From assembly GCA_002393945.1 (NCBI GenBank), contig DGSO01000011.1, positions 62,001-126,000 of the forward strand: a DNA stretch of 64,000 nucleotides. Reading direction: 5' to 3'. The notes under the pieces were generated by a model. It was not told the DNA's origin. It did no database searches and saw only the letters and a list, made by a program, of their open reading frames with translations. Position numbers and translations under genes: made by a program. Below are positions 8,179-17,500 of the stretch, one piece after another; the stretch's first letter is position 1, and every line of letters starts with the position of its first letter. Source of the stretch: Bacteroidales bacterium UBA4360 (GTDB lineage: Bacteria; Bacteroidota; Bacteroidia; Bacteroidales; UBA932).

Positions 8179-9294
8179 TCAGTCTTCTCCTTCAAGTGTA
8201 TTCATCAGTGATTCAAGTATTTCCGGAAGGTCAGTCTTCTCTGTGAGCTGTACCCCGGGGCGGCCGGGAACCGGATGGCCGATAGGGAAGAAAACCACGT
8301 CCTGGAGCAGCAGCTCTGCATCGACGTAGTCGTAGTCGATGTCCGGGACCTGGATGACGACGCCGGGGACTTCGGCAAAGAGGATGCGCACGGGCAGTTC
8401 CCCGCCGTAGGCCTTGGCGATGTCGCGGATGCAGACATCGGCCCCGTTTACCTTTGCCATGGAGTTGAGGGCTGTCATGAGGCCGCCTTCGCCCACGGTG
8501 GCGCCGGCTTTGACGATGCCGTCCTCGACGAGTTCACGCACCACCTCGTAGCAGTCGATGAAGTAATCGGCATCGGCAATGTCGGGGGCGGTGGAGGGGC
8601 TGGCACCCACGGCGGCGGCAAGGGAGGACCCTCCCAGGCGGAAGTCGCAGCTGTCAAAGGGGATGTAGATGAGCCAGTCCTGGGCCGATGGCTGAATCTC
8701 CCCGCTGCACTTTCTCCTCCGGGAAATCCGGGGATTGGCGGTGCGGTAGGGGAGTTCGCGGAAGAGGCTTTCCTCCTCGTCGGGGGCGTCTTCCTCGGCA
8801 ACGGTATCGGCCTTGAAACTCACCGCCGGCGTGCCCGAAACCAGGCTGTACCGGGAAATCCTGAGCCCCAGCGCGTCGATGTAATTGCAGGCCGATTCAA
8901 CCGAAGAGTAGAACGCGGCGGGAACGCCCACGGAACTGCCGCTCCAGTGCCAGTCGGCCTTGAGGCTGAGGTCTCCGAGGCGGAAGTGCCCCACCATCCA
9001 TATCGCGTCGATGAGGGCCTGCGCCACCTTCCCGGCGGTGTAAGTGCCGGCGAAAGGCAGCGGAAAACCGTGCTTGAAAGGCAGCAGGGACGCATATCTG
9101 CCGATTTCCTCCTCCCGGAAGGTGAAACTCTCCGGGGCCGGGTCCATGTACTCGTCGGCAATTATGGGGCGGTCCCCGTCGGGTCTGGGGGCGGGCTCCT
9201 GGGAGCAGCCGTCCAGCATGTCGGCAGGGGACAGCGTCCGGCGCACGCCGTCGATTATATATCCGCTGAAGAGAAGGTCTGTTTTTTCTGCCAT
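8179..9294 (-). CDS. PurL/PurM-like (AIR synthase C-domain) protein
   Basis: A 371-residue protein. The C-terminal half contains KAGATVGEGGLMTALNSMA, which resembles the glycine-rich segment of the AIR synthase-related C domain in formylglycinamidine ribonucleotide synthase (PurL). The N-terminal half has no PurL substrate-binding motifs that I recognise, and the protein is about one-third of a full PurL. It may be a PurL paralogue or domain protein with an altered role. The ATG giving MAEKTDLL is chosen because it lies 4 nt after the LytTR stop. The tight spacing to lytTR and phoH suggests an operon. Confidence 0.6.
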   Translation of the reverse strand: MAEKTDLLFSGYIIDGVRRTLSPADMLDGCSQEPAPRPDGDRPIIADEYMDPAPESFTFREEEIGRYASLLPFKHGFPLPFAGTYTAGKVAQALIDAIWMVGHFRLGDLSLKADWHWSGSSVGVPAAFYSSVESACNYIDALGLRISRYSLVSGTPAVSFKADTVAEEDAPDEEESLFRELPYRTANPRISRRRKCSGEIQPSAQDWLIYIPFDSCDFRLGGSSLAAAVGASPSTAPDIADADYFIDCYEVVRELVEDGIVKAGATVGEGGLMTALNSMAKVNGADVCIRDIAKAYGGELPVRILFAEVPGVVIQVPDIDYDYVDAELLLQDVVFFPIGHPVPGRPGVQLTEKTDLPEILESLMNTLEGED

Positions 9295-9298
9295 AGGC

Positions 9299-10111
9299 TT
9301 ACAGGAGTGCTGTGATTGCACTGTAATAACGTTTTGAGACCGGAACGGGCTTGAGGCCTTCGCGGTCCAGGCGGGCTATCGCATAGCCGCTTTCGTCCTT
9401 GCGCACAAGCTCTACATGGGCCGGATTCACGAAGAAGGAGCGGTGGCAGCGCACCAGGTTGTGGCGGGAGAGGATGTCCTCCAGGGCGCGCATCGAGGAG
9501 CGCAGCTGGAAATCCTTCACCTTGACTCCGTCCAGGTGGACTATGTGCACGTAGTTCTCATCGGCCTCGATGTAGAAGACGTTCTCGGAGGAGACGATGA
9601 GTTTGAGGCGCTTCTGCTCGTCGTAGAAGCGGAGGAGGGACTTTTCGTCCATGGCGGGAGCGTCGATTTTCCTTGCCTGCTCCCGGAGCTGCAGGGCCAT
9701 GGACAGTATAAGGTAAGGGTAGATAAGTATTCCGGCGAGCTGCAGAAGGCATTGGAGCATCACGCTGAAGTACGGTCTCACACCGCCCCAGCCGATGCCG
9801 AGCGGGATTGTGAACAGCAGTCCGGCAGCGGCGATTTCGCCGAGGCACCAGAGGAGATATCCGGTCCAGGTGAGGTCCAGCTTGTTCCTAAGGAGGAAAA
9901 GGAGCATCCTCGAGAGAAGGCTGGTGCCAAACAGGATGAGCGTCGTTACAATCAGGTTAAGAGTGTACCTGTCCTTTCCCACTGCGAGGAATTCTTCCAT
10001 TTCGAAAGGCCTCCAGATGAGGATGAAAAGGAAGTAGAACAGCGGCAGTGTCAAAAAGAACATTGTCACTGCAGACATTTTGTAGAACGCACGTGGAATA
10101 TTTTCGCTCAT
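9299..10111 (-). CDS. Membrane-anchored LytTR-family transcriptional regulator
   Basis: 270 residues. The first ~140 carry about four hydrophobic segments, and the last ~105 form a LytTR DNA-binding domain (IEADENYVHIVHLDG … RCHRSFFVNPAHV … VPVSKRYY). It has no receiver domain, so it resembles the membrane-bound LytTR regulators common in Bacteroidota, which would sense through the membrane part. It is first in the run with the PurL-like gene and phoH. The -7 box TATCTTTG ends only 8 nt before the ATG. Confidence 0.85.
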   Translation of the reverse strand: MSENIPRAFYKMSAVTMFFLTLPLFYFLFILIWRPFEMEEFLAVGKDRYTLNLIVTTLILFGTSLLSRMLLFLLRNKLDLTWTGYLLWCLGEIAAAGLLFTIPLGIGWGGVRPYFSVMLQCLLQLAGILIYPYLILSMALQLREQARKIDAPAMDEKSLLRFYDEQKRLKLIVSSENVFYIEADENYVHIVHLDGVKVKDFQLRSSMRALEDILSRHNLVRCHRSFFVNPAHVELVRKDESGYAIARLDREGLKPVPVSKRYYSAITALL

Positions 10112-10119
10112 ATCTTATG

Positions 10120-10127
10120 CAAAGATA
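10120..10127 (-). promoter_or_regulatory. -7 box of the LytTR operon
   Basis: TATCTTTG on the minus strand, 8 nt from the ATG. No good -33 was found. The mRNA leader would be only a few nucleotides long. Confidence 0.55.
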
Positions 10128-10138
10128 AGAGAAAATAC

Positions 10139-10870
10139 TTACAATTGTTTCACCGGGAAAGTGAAGTAAGTGTCCGGATAGGGTTCAGCTTCAAGGGTGA
10201 AATGCCACCATTCGCTGTCAAGGGGCTTGAAGCCGTGGCGGAGCATGGCGGCGCGAAGTATCATGCGGTTGCGGAACTGCTGCTCCGTGATGCCGCGGGG
10301 ATCGGCAGCGGCGGCCGCTGCGTCATACTCTCCGGTTTCGGGATTGCCGCAGAAATCGGGATGGCTCTCATGGCCGAACCAGTCGAAGGTTCCGCCCATG
10401 TCCAGTTCCTTTTCCGTGCTCATGTCAAAGAGCGTTAAATCTACGGTAGAGCCGCGTGTATGGCCGCTTTTTGCCATGATATAATCCTGCTCGAAGAGGA
10501 CGCTCTTGTCAAGGTCCGGGTAGAAGAACTCCTTCATCCTGGTATCCGTGACGTCTGCCGCCCAGCGCACGAAATGGTCCACGCCCATCTGCGGACGGTA
10601 TGCGTCGTAAACCTTCAGGCGGTATCCCTGAGAGATTACGTCATCGCTCACGGCCTTCAGGGCGGTCGCCGCCTCTTTTGTCAGCAGCGCGGTAGGCTCC
10701 AGATAACCGTCGATGCGGTCTCCGACGAAATTGTACGTGCCGAAGTACCTGATTTCCAGAATCGCGTCAGGAACTGCATCAGTGAGAGTTACGAAGCCGC
10801 TGGAACGGGTTTCCTTGGTGCAGGAAACGAAAATGGCGAGTGCCGACAGAAATAAAACTATCCTTTTCAT
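10139..10870 (-). CDS. D-alanyl-D-alanine dipeptidase, VanX/DdpX type (lipoprotein)
   Basis: A 243-residue M15D peptidase that hydrolyses D-Ala-D-Ala. The family zinc site is visible: SGHTRGSTVD supplies H137 and D144, and SEWWHF supplies catalytic E220 and H223; the YRP motif has R92. The N-terminus is a lipoprotein signal ending FVSC (Cys17), so the enzyme should sit in the periplasm or outer membrane. No vanA/vanH genes are nearby, so a role in peptidoglycan dipeptide salvage is more likely than glycopeptide resistance. The ATG is chosen because it opens the signal peptide and lies 5 nt below a -7 box. Confidence 0.9.
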   Translation of the reverse strand: MKRIVLFLSALAIFVSCTKETRSSGFVTLTDAVPDAILEIRYFGTYNFVGDRIDGYLEPTALLTKEAATALKAVSDDVISQGYRLKVYDAYRPQMGVDHFVRWAADVTDTRMKEFFYPDLDKSVLFEQDYIMAKSGHTRGSTVDLTLFDMSTEKELDMGGTFDWFGHESHPDFCGNPETGEYDAAAAAADPRGITEQQFRNRMILRAAMLRHGFKPLDSEWWHFTLEAEPYPDTYFTFPVKQL

Positions 10871-10875
10871 ATCCA

Positions 10876-10906
10876 CAAAGATAGTCATACTTTTCAGAAA
10901 ACGCAA
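10876..10906 (-). promoter_or_regulatory. Promoter of the VanX-type dipeptidase
   Basis: On the minus strand TTG and TATCTTTG are 20 bp apart. The ATG lies 5 nt after the -7 box, so the transcript is probably leaderless. Confidence 0.7.
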
Positions 10907-10960
10907 TCTGGCTACAATTTGAAAGTAAAAATTTTTATTTACTTAAAGATTGAAAAAATA

Positions 10961-10992
10961 TTTGGAAAATTGATTTTAAGGTTTTACCTTTG
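10961..10992 (+). promoter_or_regulatory. Promoter of a candidate small RNA
   Basis: TTTG (10961-10964) and TACCTTTG (10985-10992) are separated by 20 bp. No ORF of any size follows before a hairpin terminator at 11046-11075. Confidence 0.6.
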
Positions 10993-10997
10993 TCGCC

Positions 10998-11081
10998 GGA
11001 TTCGGGTTCTCCCGGGTCTATTTGTTAAGTTCGTTTTATATACCAGAAGCGCATCCTTGGGGAGGGATGCGCTTCGCCTTT
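10998..11081 (+). ncRNA. Candidate small RNA of about 80 nt
   Basis: A good promoter is followed, about 50 nt later, by an 11-bp perfect hairpin (GAAGCGCATCC / GGATGCGCTTC, 11046-11075, 8-nt loop) and CCTTT. Between them is a second possible fold (CGGGTTCTCCCGGG). There is no coding frame. I cannot match it to a named RNA family. It is separated from ppdK by the composite repeat and ppdK has its own promoter, so it is unlikely to be a leader. Confidence 0.45.
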
Positions 11082-11609
11082 AATACAGGGGGCTCTGCCC
11101 CCTCATACACCCCCGCCGCTCCGGGCTAGAAGTCTTTGCTTGTATGCGGACGCCCAGTTCGCAAAGACACGCCCTCCGCGGGGCGCCTGCAGGCGCCTAT
11201 ATCTATCAGCGGGGCATTTGAATGTCAGTTCATTACGGCGAGGTCGTCATTTTTGGTCATTTTTGTCGATGTGCACGTCATCATTGACGGCTACGGCCAC
11301 GTTTGGGGGTGTTTTTGTTACCTTGGGCGTCGTTAATGACGTCTACGGCCACGTTTTGTGGCGGTTTTGTTACTTTGCGAATTGTTTATGACGGCGGGGT
11401 TGTCATTTTCGGTCATTTTTGACGATCTGCGCGTCGTACATGACGGCGGGGTTAGCATTTTGTGGCATTTTTGTCGATGTGCACGTCATCATTGACGGCT
11501 ACGGCTACGTTTTGTGGTGTTTTTGTCACCGTGGGCGTTGTTGATGACGGCGGCGGACACGTTTTCGGCCATTTTTGTGACCTTGCGTGTCGCGGCATAA
11601 CAAAATAGC
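11080..11609 (+). repeat. Composite repeat element, copy 3 (longest minisatellite)
   Basis: It begins TTTAATACAGGGGGCTC right after the candidate sRNA hairpin, then CCCCCTCATACACCCC, a copy-specific middle, GGCGCCTGCAGGCGCC and GGGGCATTTGAATGTC. From about 11233 it has seven consecutive units of exactly 52 bp. The end block (GCGTGTCGC…AACAAAATAGCA) is shared with copy 1. No gene is supported in it. Confidence 0.85.
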
Positions 11610-11660
11610 AGGCTGGAGGTGTCGGGGTGGGGAATGGGAGGGGGTGTGTGCTATATTATA

Positions 11661-11690
11661 TTGAATTAACGGAATTTTTTATTAAATTTG
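11661..11690 (+). promoter_or_regulatory. Promoter of ppdK
   Basis: TTG (11661-11663) and TAAATTTG (11683-11690) with exactly 19 bp between. The ppdK ATG is 38 nt downstream of the -7 box. Confidence 0.8.
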
Positions 11691-11728
11691 CACGTTTTAG
11701 CGAATATTACTTATTAATTCAATATTTT

Positions 11729-14455
11729 ATGGCAGAAATCAAGAAAAGAGTCTATCGTTTTGGTGGCAAGACCGCCGAGGGCGATGGCAAGATGAGAGAA
11801 CTTCTCGGTGGCAAGGGTGCTAACCTTGCCGAAATGAACCTCCTGGGTATGCCTGTACCTGCAGGTTTCACCATCACTACCGAATGCTGCACGGAGTACT
11901 ACCGTCTCGGCGGTGGCTACACCCCGGAACTCAAGGCAGAGGTTGCATCGGCACTGGAGGCAACGGAAAAGATCATGGGCAAAAAGTTCGGTGATCCTTC
12001 CGACCCGCTCCTCGTCTCCTGCCGCTCCGGCGCACGTTCTTCCATGCCCGGCATGATGGACACTATCCTCAATATCGGCCTTTGCTCCGCTACTATCCCC
12101 GGAATGATCAAGAAGACCGGCAACCCCCGTTTCGTTTACGATGCATACCGCCGTCTCATCATGATGTACTCAGACGTCGTGATGGAGAAGGCCGAAGGCA
12201 TTGAGCCCGCAGACGGCCAGGGTATCCGCCAGCAGCTTGACCGCATGATGGACGATGTGAAGAAGGCAAACGGCTACAAGAGCGACACCGAACTCACCGC
12301 AGACCAGCTCAAGGACCTCGCAGAGGCATTCAAGGTACGTATCAAGGAAGTCCTCGGCGTAGAATTCCCGGACGATGCAAAGGCCCAGCTCTGGGGCTCC
12401 ATCGGCGGCGTGTTCAAGTCCTGGAACGGCAAGCGCGCTATCCGCTACCGTCAGATCGAGCACATTCCGGATGACTGGGGAACAGCAGTGAACGTCCAGT
12501 CCATGGTGTTCGGCAACATGGGTGACACCTCCGCTACCGGCGTTGCATTCTCCCGCAACCCTGCAAACGGTGACAACAAGTTCTACGGTGAATGGCTCAT
12601 CAACGCACAGGGTGAAGACGTGGTTGCAGGTATCCGCACCCCTAACCCCCTGAACGAAGCCACCAAGAGCGAAAAGAACAAGAACCTCGCATCCCTCGAA
12701 AAGGCCATGCCCGAGGTTTACAAGGAACTCGACGACATCCGCAAGCGCCTCGAAGACCACTTCCAGGATATGCAGGATATCGAATTCACCATTCAGGAAG
12801 GCAAGCTTTGGATGCTCCAGTGCCGTATCGGCAAGCGCACCGGTCTTGCTGCCCTTCAGATGGCAGTTGACATGGTAGAGGAAGGCCTCATCGACGAGAA
12901 GACCGCTGTCATGAGAGTGGCCCCCGCCCAGCTTGACGAGGTTCTCCACCCCATCCTCGACCCCGCTTCCGAAAGGAAGGCTGCAGTCCTTGCACAGGGT
13001 CTTCCCGCTTCTCCGGGCGGTGCAGTAGGCCAGATCGTCTTCACCTCCGAGGACGCCATCGCATACGCAAAGGCCGGCAAGAAGTGCATCCTGGTCCGTG
13101 AAGAGACCTCTCCTGAAGACATCGACGGTATGCACGCATCCGTAGGTATCCTCACCGAACGCGGCGGTATGACCTCCCACGCTGCCCTCGTTGCACGTGG
13201 CTGGGGCAAGTGCTGCATCGTAGGCTGCGACGCCCTCAAGATCGACTTCAAGAACAAGACCGTGAAGTTCGCAGGCATCGACAAGGCTTTCAAGGAAGGC
13301 GAATGGCTGTCCCTCAACGGTGCAAAGGGCCTCGTTTATGAAGGCGCTATCGACACCATGGACGCATCCGAGAACCCTCTCTTCGCAAAGTTCATGTCCA
13401 TGTGCGACAAGTTCCGCAAGCTTGGTGTCCGCACCAATGCCGATACTCCCGAAGACGCAGCCCGCGCACTCAAGTTCGGTGCACAGGGTATCGGCCTCTT
13501 CCGTATCGAGCACATGTTCTATGGTCGCAACTCCGAGACTCCGCTCTCCAAGCTCCGCAAGATGATCCTCTGCGACACCGATGACGAGCGCAAGAAAGCT
13601 CTTGCCGAACTCGAACCCTTCATGAAGGCAGCCGTCAAGGAAACCCTCCGCGTGATGGACGGCAAGCCCGTTGTGTTCCGCCTCCTCGACCCGCCTCTGC
13701 ACGAGTTCGTTCCCAAGGGCGAAGACAAGAAGAAGGAAATCGCTGCCGAACTTGGCGTTTCCGTGAAGGAAATCGAGAAGCGTGGCGAATCCCTCCACGA
13801 GGTTAACCCTATGATGGGTCACCGCGGCGTACGTCTCCACGTGAGCTTCCCTCTCATTGCCGAGACTCAGTACCGTGCAATCTTCACCGCAACCGCAGAA
13901 CTCCAGAAGGAAGGCATGCACCCGCATCCGGAAATCATGATCCCTGTGACCATCAGCGCCCGTGAGCTCAGCTTCCAGAAGGCTATCTGCGACCGCATCA
14001 AGGCACAGGTCGAGGCCCACACCGGCCAGCTCATCGACTACCAGTTCGGTACAATGATCGAGATCCCCCGTGCAGCCCTCACCGCAGACCGTATGGCACG
14101 TGAAGCCCAGTTCTTCAGCTTCGGTACCAACGACCTCACCCAGATGACCTTCGGCTTCAGCCGTGACGATATCGGAACTTTCATGGGTGACTACCTTGGC
14201 AACAAGATCCTCGACGCAGACCCGTTCCAGCACATCGACCAGAAGGCCGTCGGCCAGCTGGTGAAGATTGGCGTGGACAAGGGCCGCAGCCGCCGCGAAA
14301 ACCTCCTTTGCGGTATTTGCGGTGAACACGGCGGAGACCCCGAATCCATCGAGTTCTTCAACACCATCGGCATCGACTACGTTTCCTGCTCACCTTTCCG
14401 CGTGCCTATCGCCCGCCTCGCCGCGGCCCAGGCCCAGATCAAGCAGAGCAAGTAA
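11729..14455 (+). CDS. ppdK: Pyruvate, phosphate dikinase
   Basis: A 908-residue enzyme interconverting pyruvate + ATP + Pi and PEP + AMP + PPi in the cytoplasm, linking glycolysis and gluconeogenesis. The N-terminal ATP-grasp region contains the GGKGANLAEM opening and SCRSGARSSMPGMMDT. The mobile phosphohistidine domain contains GGMTSHAALVARG with the catalytic His near residue 484, and the C-terminal PEP/pyruvate barrel ends in GICGEHGGDPESIEF. Length fits the family (about 870-910). The start MAEIKKRVY is preferred over an upstream in-frame ATG because the promoter lies between them. The TAA stop is inside the left arm of 107-bp element A. Codon use is strongly biased towards C-ending codons, suggesting high expression. 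Confidence 0.97.
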   Translation: MAEIKKRVYRFGGKTAEGDGKMRELLGGKGANLAEMNLLGMPVPAGFTITTECCTEYYRLGGGYTPELKAEVASALEATEKIMGKKFGDPSDPLLVSCRSGARSSMPGMMDTILNIGLCSATIPGMIKKTGNPRFVYDAYRRLIMMYSDVVMEKAEGIEPADGQGIRQQLDRMMDDVKKANGYKSDTELTADQLKDLAEAFKVRIKEVLGVEFPDDAKAQLWGSIGGVFKSWNGKRAIRYRQIEHIPDDWGTAVNVQSMVFGNMGDTSATGVAFSRNPANGDNKFYGEWLINAQGEDVVAGIRTPNPLNEATKSEKNKNLASLEKAMPEVYKELDDIRKRLEDHFQDMQDIEFTIQEGKLWMLQCRIGKRTGLAALQMAVDMVEEGLIDEKTAVMRVAPAQLDEVLHPILDPASERKAAVLAQGLPASPGGAVGQIVFTSEDAIAYAKAGKKCILVREETSPEDIDGMHASVGILTERGGMTSHAALVARGWGKCCIVGCDALKIDFKNKTVKFAGIDKAFKEGEWLSLNGAKGLVYEGAIDTMDASENPLFAKFMSMCDKFRKLGVRTNADTPEDAARALKFGAQGIGLFRIEHMFYGRNSETPLSKLRKMILCDTDDERKKALAELEPFMKAAVKETLRVMDGKPVVFRLLDPPLHEFVPKGEDKKKEIAAELGVSVKEIEKRGESLHEVNPMMGHRGVRLHVSFPLIAETQYRAIFTATAELQKEGMHPHPEIMIPVTISARELSFQKAICDRIKAQVEAHTGQLIDYQFGTMIEIPRAALTADRMAREAQFFSFGTNDLTQMTFGFSRDDIGTFMGDYLGNKILDADPFQHIDQKAVGQLVKIGVDKGRSRRENLLCGICGEHGGDPESIEFFNTIGIDYVSCSPFRVPIARLAAAQAQIKQSK

Positions 14456-14558
14456 AATGTAAACGGCTGATTATCAGCTAATAACGCAAAAGGCTCACCC
14501 TGATTTATGGGTGAGCCTTTTTGGTAATCAACAATCAATCAACGCGTTGCATTTCACG
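14452..14558. repeat. 107-bp inverted-repeat element, copy A
   Basis: The left arm GTAAAATGTAA overlaps the ppdK stop codon and the right arm ends TTGCATTTCACG. The central hairpin AAAAGGCTCACCC / GGGTGAGCCTTTT (14488-14521) starts 36 bp from the left end. It sits between convergent ppdK and the A2M gene (8 bp before the latter's stop) and would terminate transcription from both sides. Confidence 0.9.
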
Positions 14559-14565
14559 CCCTCAC

Positions 14566-17500
14566 CTACCTGGCGTCAAGCAGGCCGGAGGAGGCGGCGT
14601 TGGCGCGGTAGTGCGGGGCGTAGAGGGATTCGATGACGGGAACGGGGGCGGAGAAGCGGCCGGAGCGCACCACGTAGAACTCCTCGGTGAGGGTGGTGTT
14701 CTCCTCGGGGCAGGCTTCCCAGTAGTACTCAGTGCACTGAGCCTTCACGTTGCGGTAGATGTTCCAGTTGTAGAATCCGTACAGGCCGTACAGGCGGTTG
14801 TTGCCGGTGAGGACGCTGAGCCAGCCTCGGCCGGAGAGCTGCTGCACAGGCTGCAGGCCGGCCTCGCGCGGTGCGGTGAGCTTCACATAGCTCCTGTTCT
14901 CTGCATTCCAGATGATATACTGTGCCGATATCTTGTCGCCTACATAGACCGGATCGCCGGGCTTAATCTCAGAACCATCACGGAAGAAGCGGCGCTCCAG
15001 CGTGAATCCGTTGCCGGAAGCCTTGATGTCCTCCAGCGGGGCGTCATAATCTGCCGACAGTGCCAGCACGCGCGTATCCAAAACGGCCTCTGAGCCGCGC
15101 AGGATTGCGTCGATGGCATCTACGAAGGCGGGATCAGTATCCCACTTCTGGGTTTCCTTCTGGAGCATGAGCCAGAGGCGGATGCCGTCGGCAATCTCCG
15201 GCGAGTCGTCGTTCAAGAGGCCTGCCAGCATGGCATGGGCATAGGCTTCGCTTTCCAGGAGGCCGCGCCAGGGCATGACGGCGTTGGGGTAGTACCAGCC
15301 GCCGTCGCGGTGACGTACTGCGTACTCCAGCAGGGAGGTTACATCGGCCTTTATTGAGCTGGTGAGCTTGGAGCTCCAGGTGATGCCCCAGGCCTTTGCA
15401 AGGGCCTTTCCTTCGGAGGAGGCGGCAAGGTTCCGGAGCGTGGTGAGGCGGCGGGCCTTGGCGATGATCTGCCCCTCAAGCCCGCGCTTGGAGGACGGCG
15501 TGAGGTAGTTCTTTGCGTATTTCTTGAACTCGGTCATGCGCTTCTTGTCGCTTGCCGAAACCGGTTTCACCTCGAAAGGAACGCCTGCATACATGGCCCT
15601 GACGTGCATATACTGCGCATCTGAGAGCCAGCCGCACCACAGCGGACGTACGGTGCCGAACTGGTTTGCATCCAGGAACTTCACGGAAGAAGTGACATCG
15701 GGGACATCCACCCCGCGGGCCTTCAGAAGCGCAAATCGCTCCAGCACCACGGCGGTAATCACTGCCGATGAGTTCATCCCCTCGAACCAGGCGAAGCCGC
15801 CGTCGGAATTGCGGCAGGCGAGGATTTCCTTGAGGAGAGATTCCTCGACTTCGCCCGGAATGACAGAGAGCCGGGCGGCGATGTTTTGGACGTACCAGGC
15901 TTCGGTGAGGGAGAGGACGTCCTTGCCGGAGGGTTCGGCGTGGGAGGGGATGGCGTCCTTGACCATGTCCAGGACGGTGATTTCCTTAAGCTGTGCCGAT
16001 TCTCCGGAAACGTTCACGAAACGGCCCCTGAGCTCCTTCAGAAGGGCCTCGCGCGACATGCCGGCAAGCAGCACGGCGCTGTGGGCCTCGGTGAGGCTCT
16101 GGCGTGCCTTCAGCACCGGGACGGTGACGCGGACGGCGTCGGAGAACTCGTCGGCGATGAAGGAGGCTGTGACGGAGAGAGGGCCTTCTTCCGAGGCATT
16201 GACAGGGAAGGAGACGGTCATGGTTTCGCCAGCGGGAACGGTGACGCGCTCTGTCTGGACAGTTCCGTTCACGTCAAGCCGGAAGGTGCCGGAGACGGGG
16301 ATGTCGGCGACGCTGGAGACGGTGACGGCGGCATTCCACTTGTCGCCCTCGTACAGGAAGCGGGGCTCAAGGATGGAGACCTTCACAGGCAGGGAAACCA
16401 CCATGAAGTCTTCGGCAGTGGCGTTCTGCATCTCCTTCGTGTGCGCATATACGCGTACATAATAGGTAGAGAGCTTGTCGGACGTGCGGAAGGTGAAGGA
16501 CAGGTTGCCGGCGTCGTCGGACCTTAGATGCGGCTGGAAGGTGAGCGCGTTCTCGAACTCGGAACGGATTGCGACAGGCTCGTCGGATGCCCCTGCTCCG
16601 GTTTCCTTGGCAGCTGCCATGTCGGCCGATTCGTAAGCCAGCTCTTCTTCTACCATTGCGTTCATGGCAACGGCACCGGCTGCACGGGATTTCATCATTG
16701 GTGCAGCAAGAGGCATGGCGTCTTCAAGGGCATAGTCCTCACCGCCGCCGGAGACGATTCCGCAGGCGTCGTGTACGTAGACGGTGGCCACGGAATAATC
16801 GGCCATTGAGACCTGGGGCCACCAGTTGTGGGAGATTGCGTCGATGCTCTTGTCCCACACGGCGGCAAGTGCTTCCACGCCGGGAACGGTCTTAAGGGAG
16901 AAGGTATATTCGGTGCCGGGGTAGGCCTTGTCCGTGAAGCGGGAGAAGGTGAGCGGCAGGCTGAACTTGGTCTTTTCGCGGCGGAACTGCTTTCCGTAGG
17001 TGAAGGAGTCGCCGTCGGCAAACCAGAAGATTTGGAGGCGTACAGCGTCGGGGTAGGCGGTCTTGTAGTCGATTTTCAGATCGGCCATACCCTTGGCCTG
17101 CAGCTTCTTGGAGTAGAGGACGGTGCCCTTGTCGCCGAAGAGGGTGACCACGGCGCAGGCGGTGCGGGGACCGTAGCCGAAGCGGGCCTCCACGGGGCCG
17201 GAGACGGTTTCTTTGCCGGGCAGGAATACGCGGTTTACGCCCTCAGGAATGGTCTTGTCGGTGGGGCGGAGGACCAGGAGGCGCGTCTCGGCGCTGCCTT
17301 TGGCCTTGTCGCCGGCGTGGGCATCGGCCTTTATGGTATAAACGCCCGCAGGGATGCCGTCAAGCGAGATTTCGAAGGGCTTTCCGGATTTTGCCGATCC
17401 ACTGCCGATGCCTTCGATGGCGTAATGTACGTCCAGGGGCACTTCGCTGCCGGAATCGTCCCTCACGTCGAGGCGCAGGCGCAGTACATTCTCCGTGACG

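Noticed and set aside
8275..9315. 346-codon plus-strand frame opposite the PurL-like gene
   Set aside because: Low-complexity Gly/Val/Asp-rich mirror of a GC-rich gene, without any family pattern.
10139..10870. Glycopeptide resistance cassette
   Set aside because: Only the VanX-type dipeptidase is present; no vanH, vanA or vanRS is nearby, and it carries a lipoprotein signal.
11233..11609. CRISPR-like array
   Set aside because: The 52-bp period is a contiguous minisatellite: there are no unique spacers, the units are degenerate throughout, and no cas genes occur.
12170..14329. Long open frame (719 codons) on the minus strand opposite ppdK
   Set aside because: It is the antisense of a highly biased, clearly conserved gene. 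Its composition (His, Cys, Leu, Val-rich) is the usual mirror of C-ending codons and no domain is visible.
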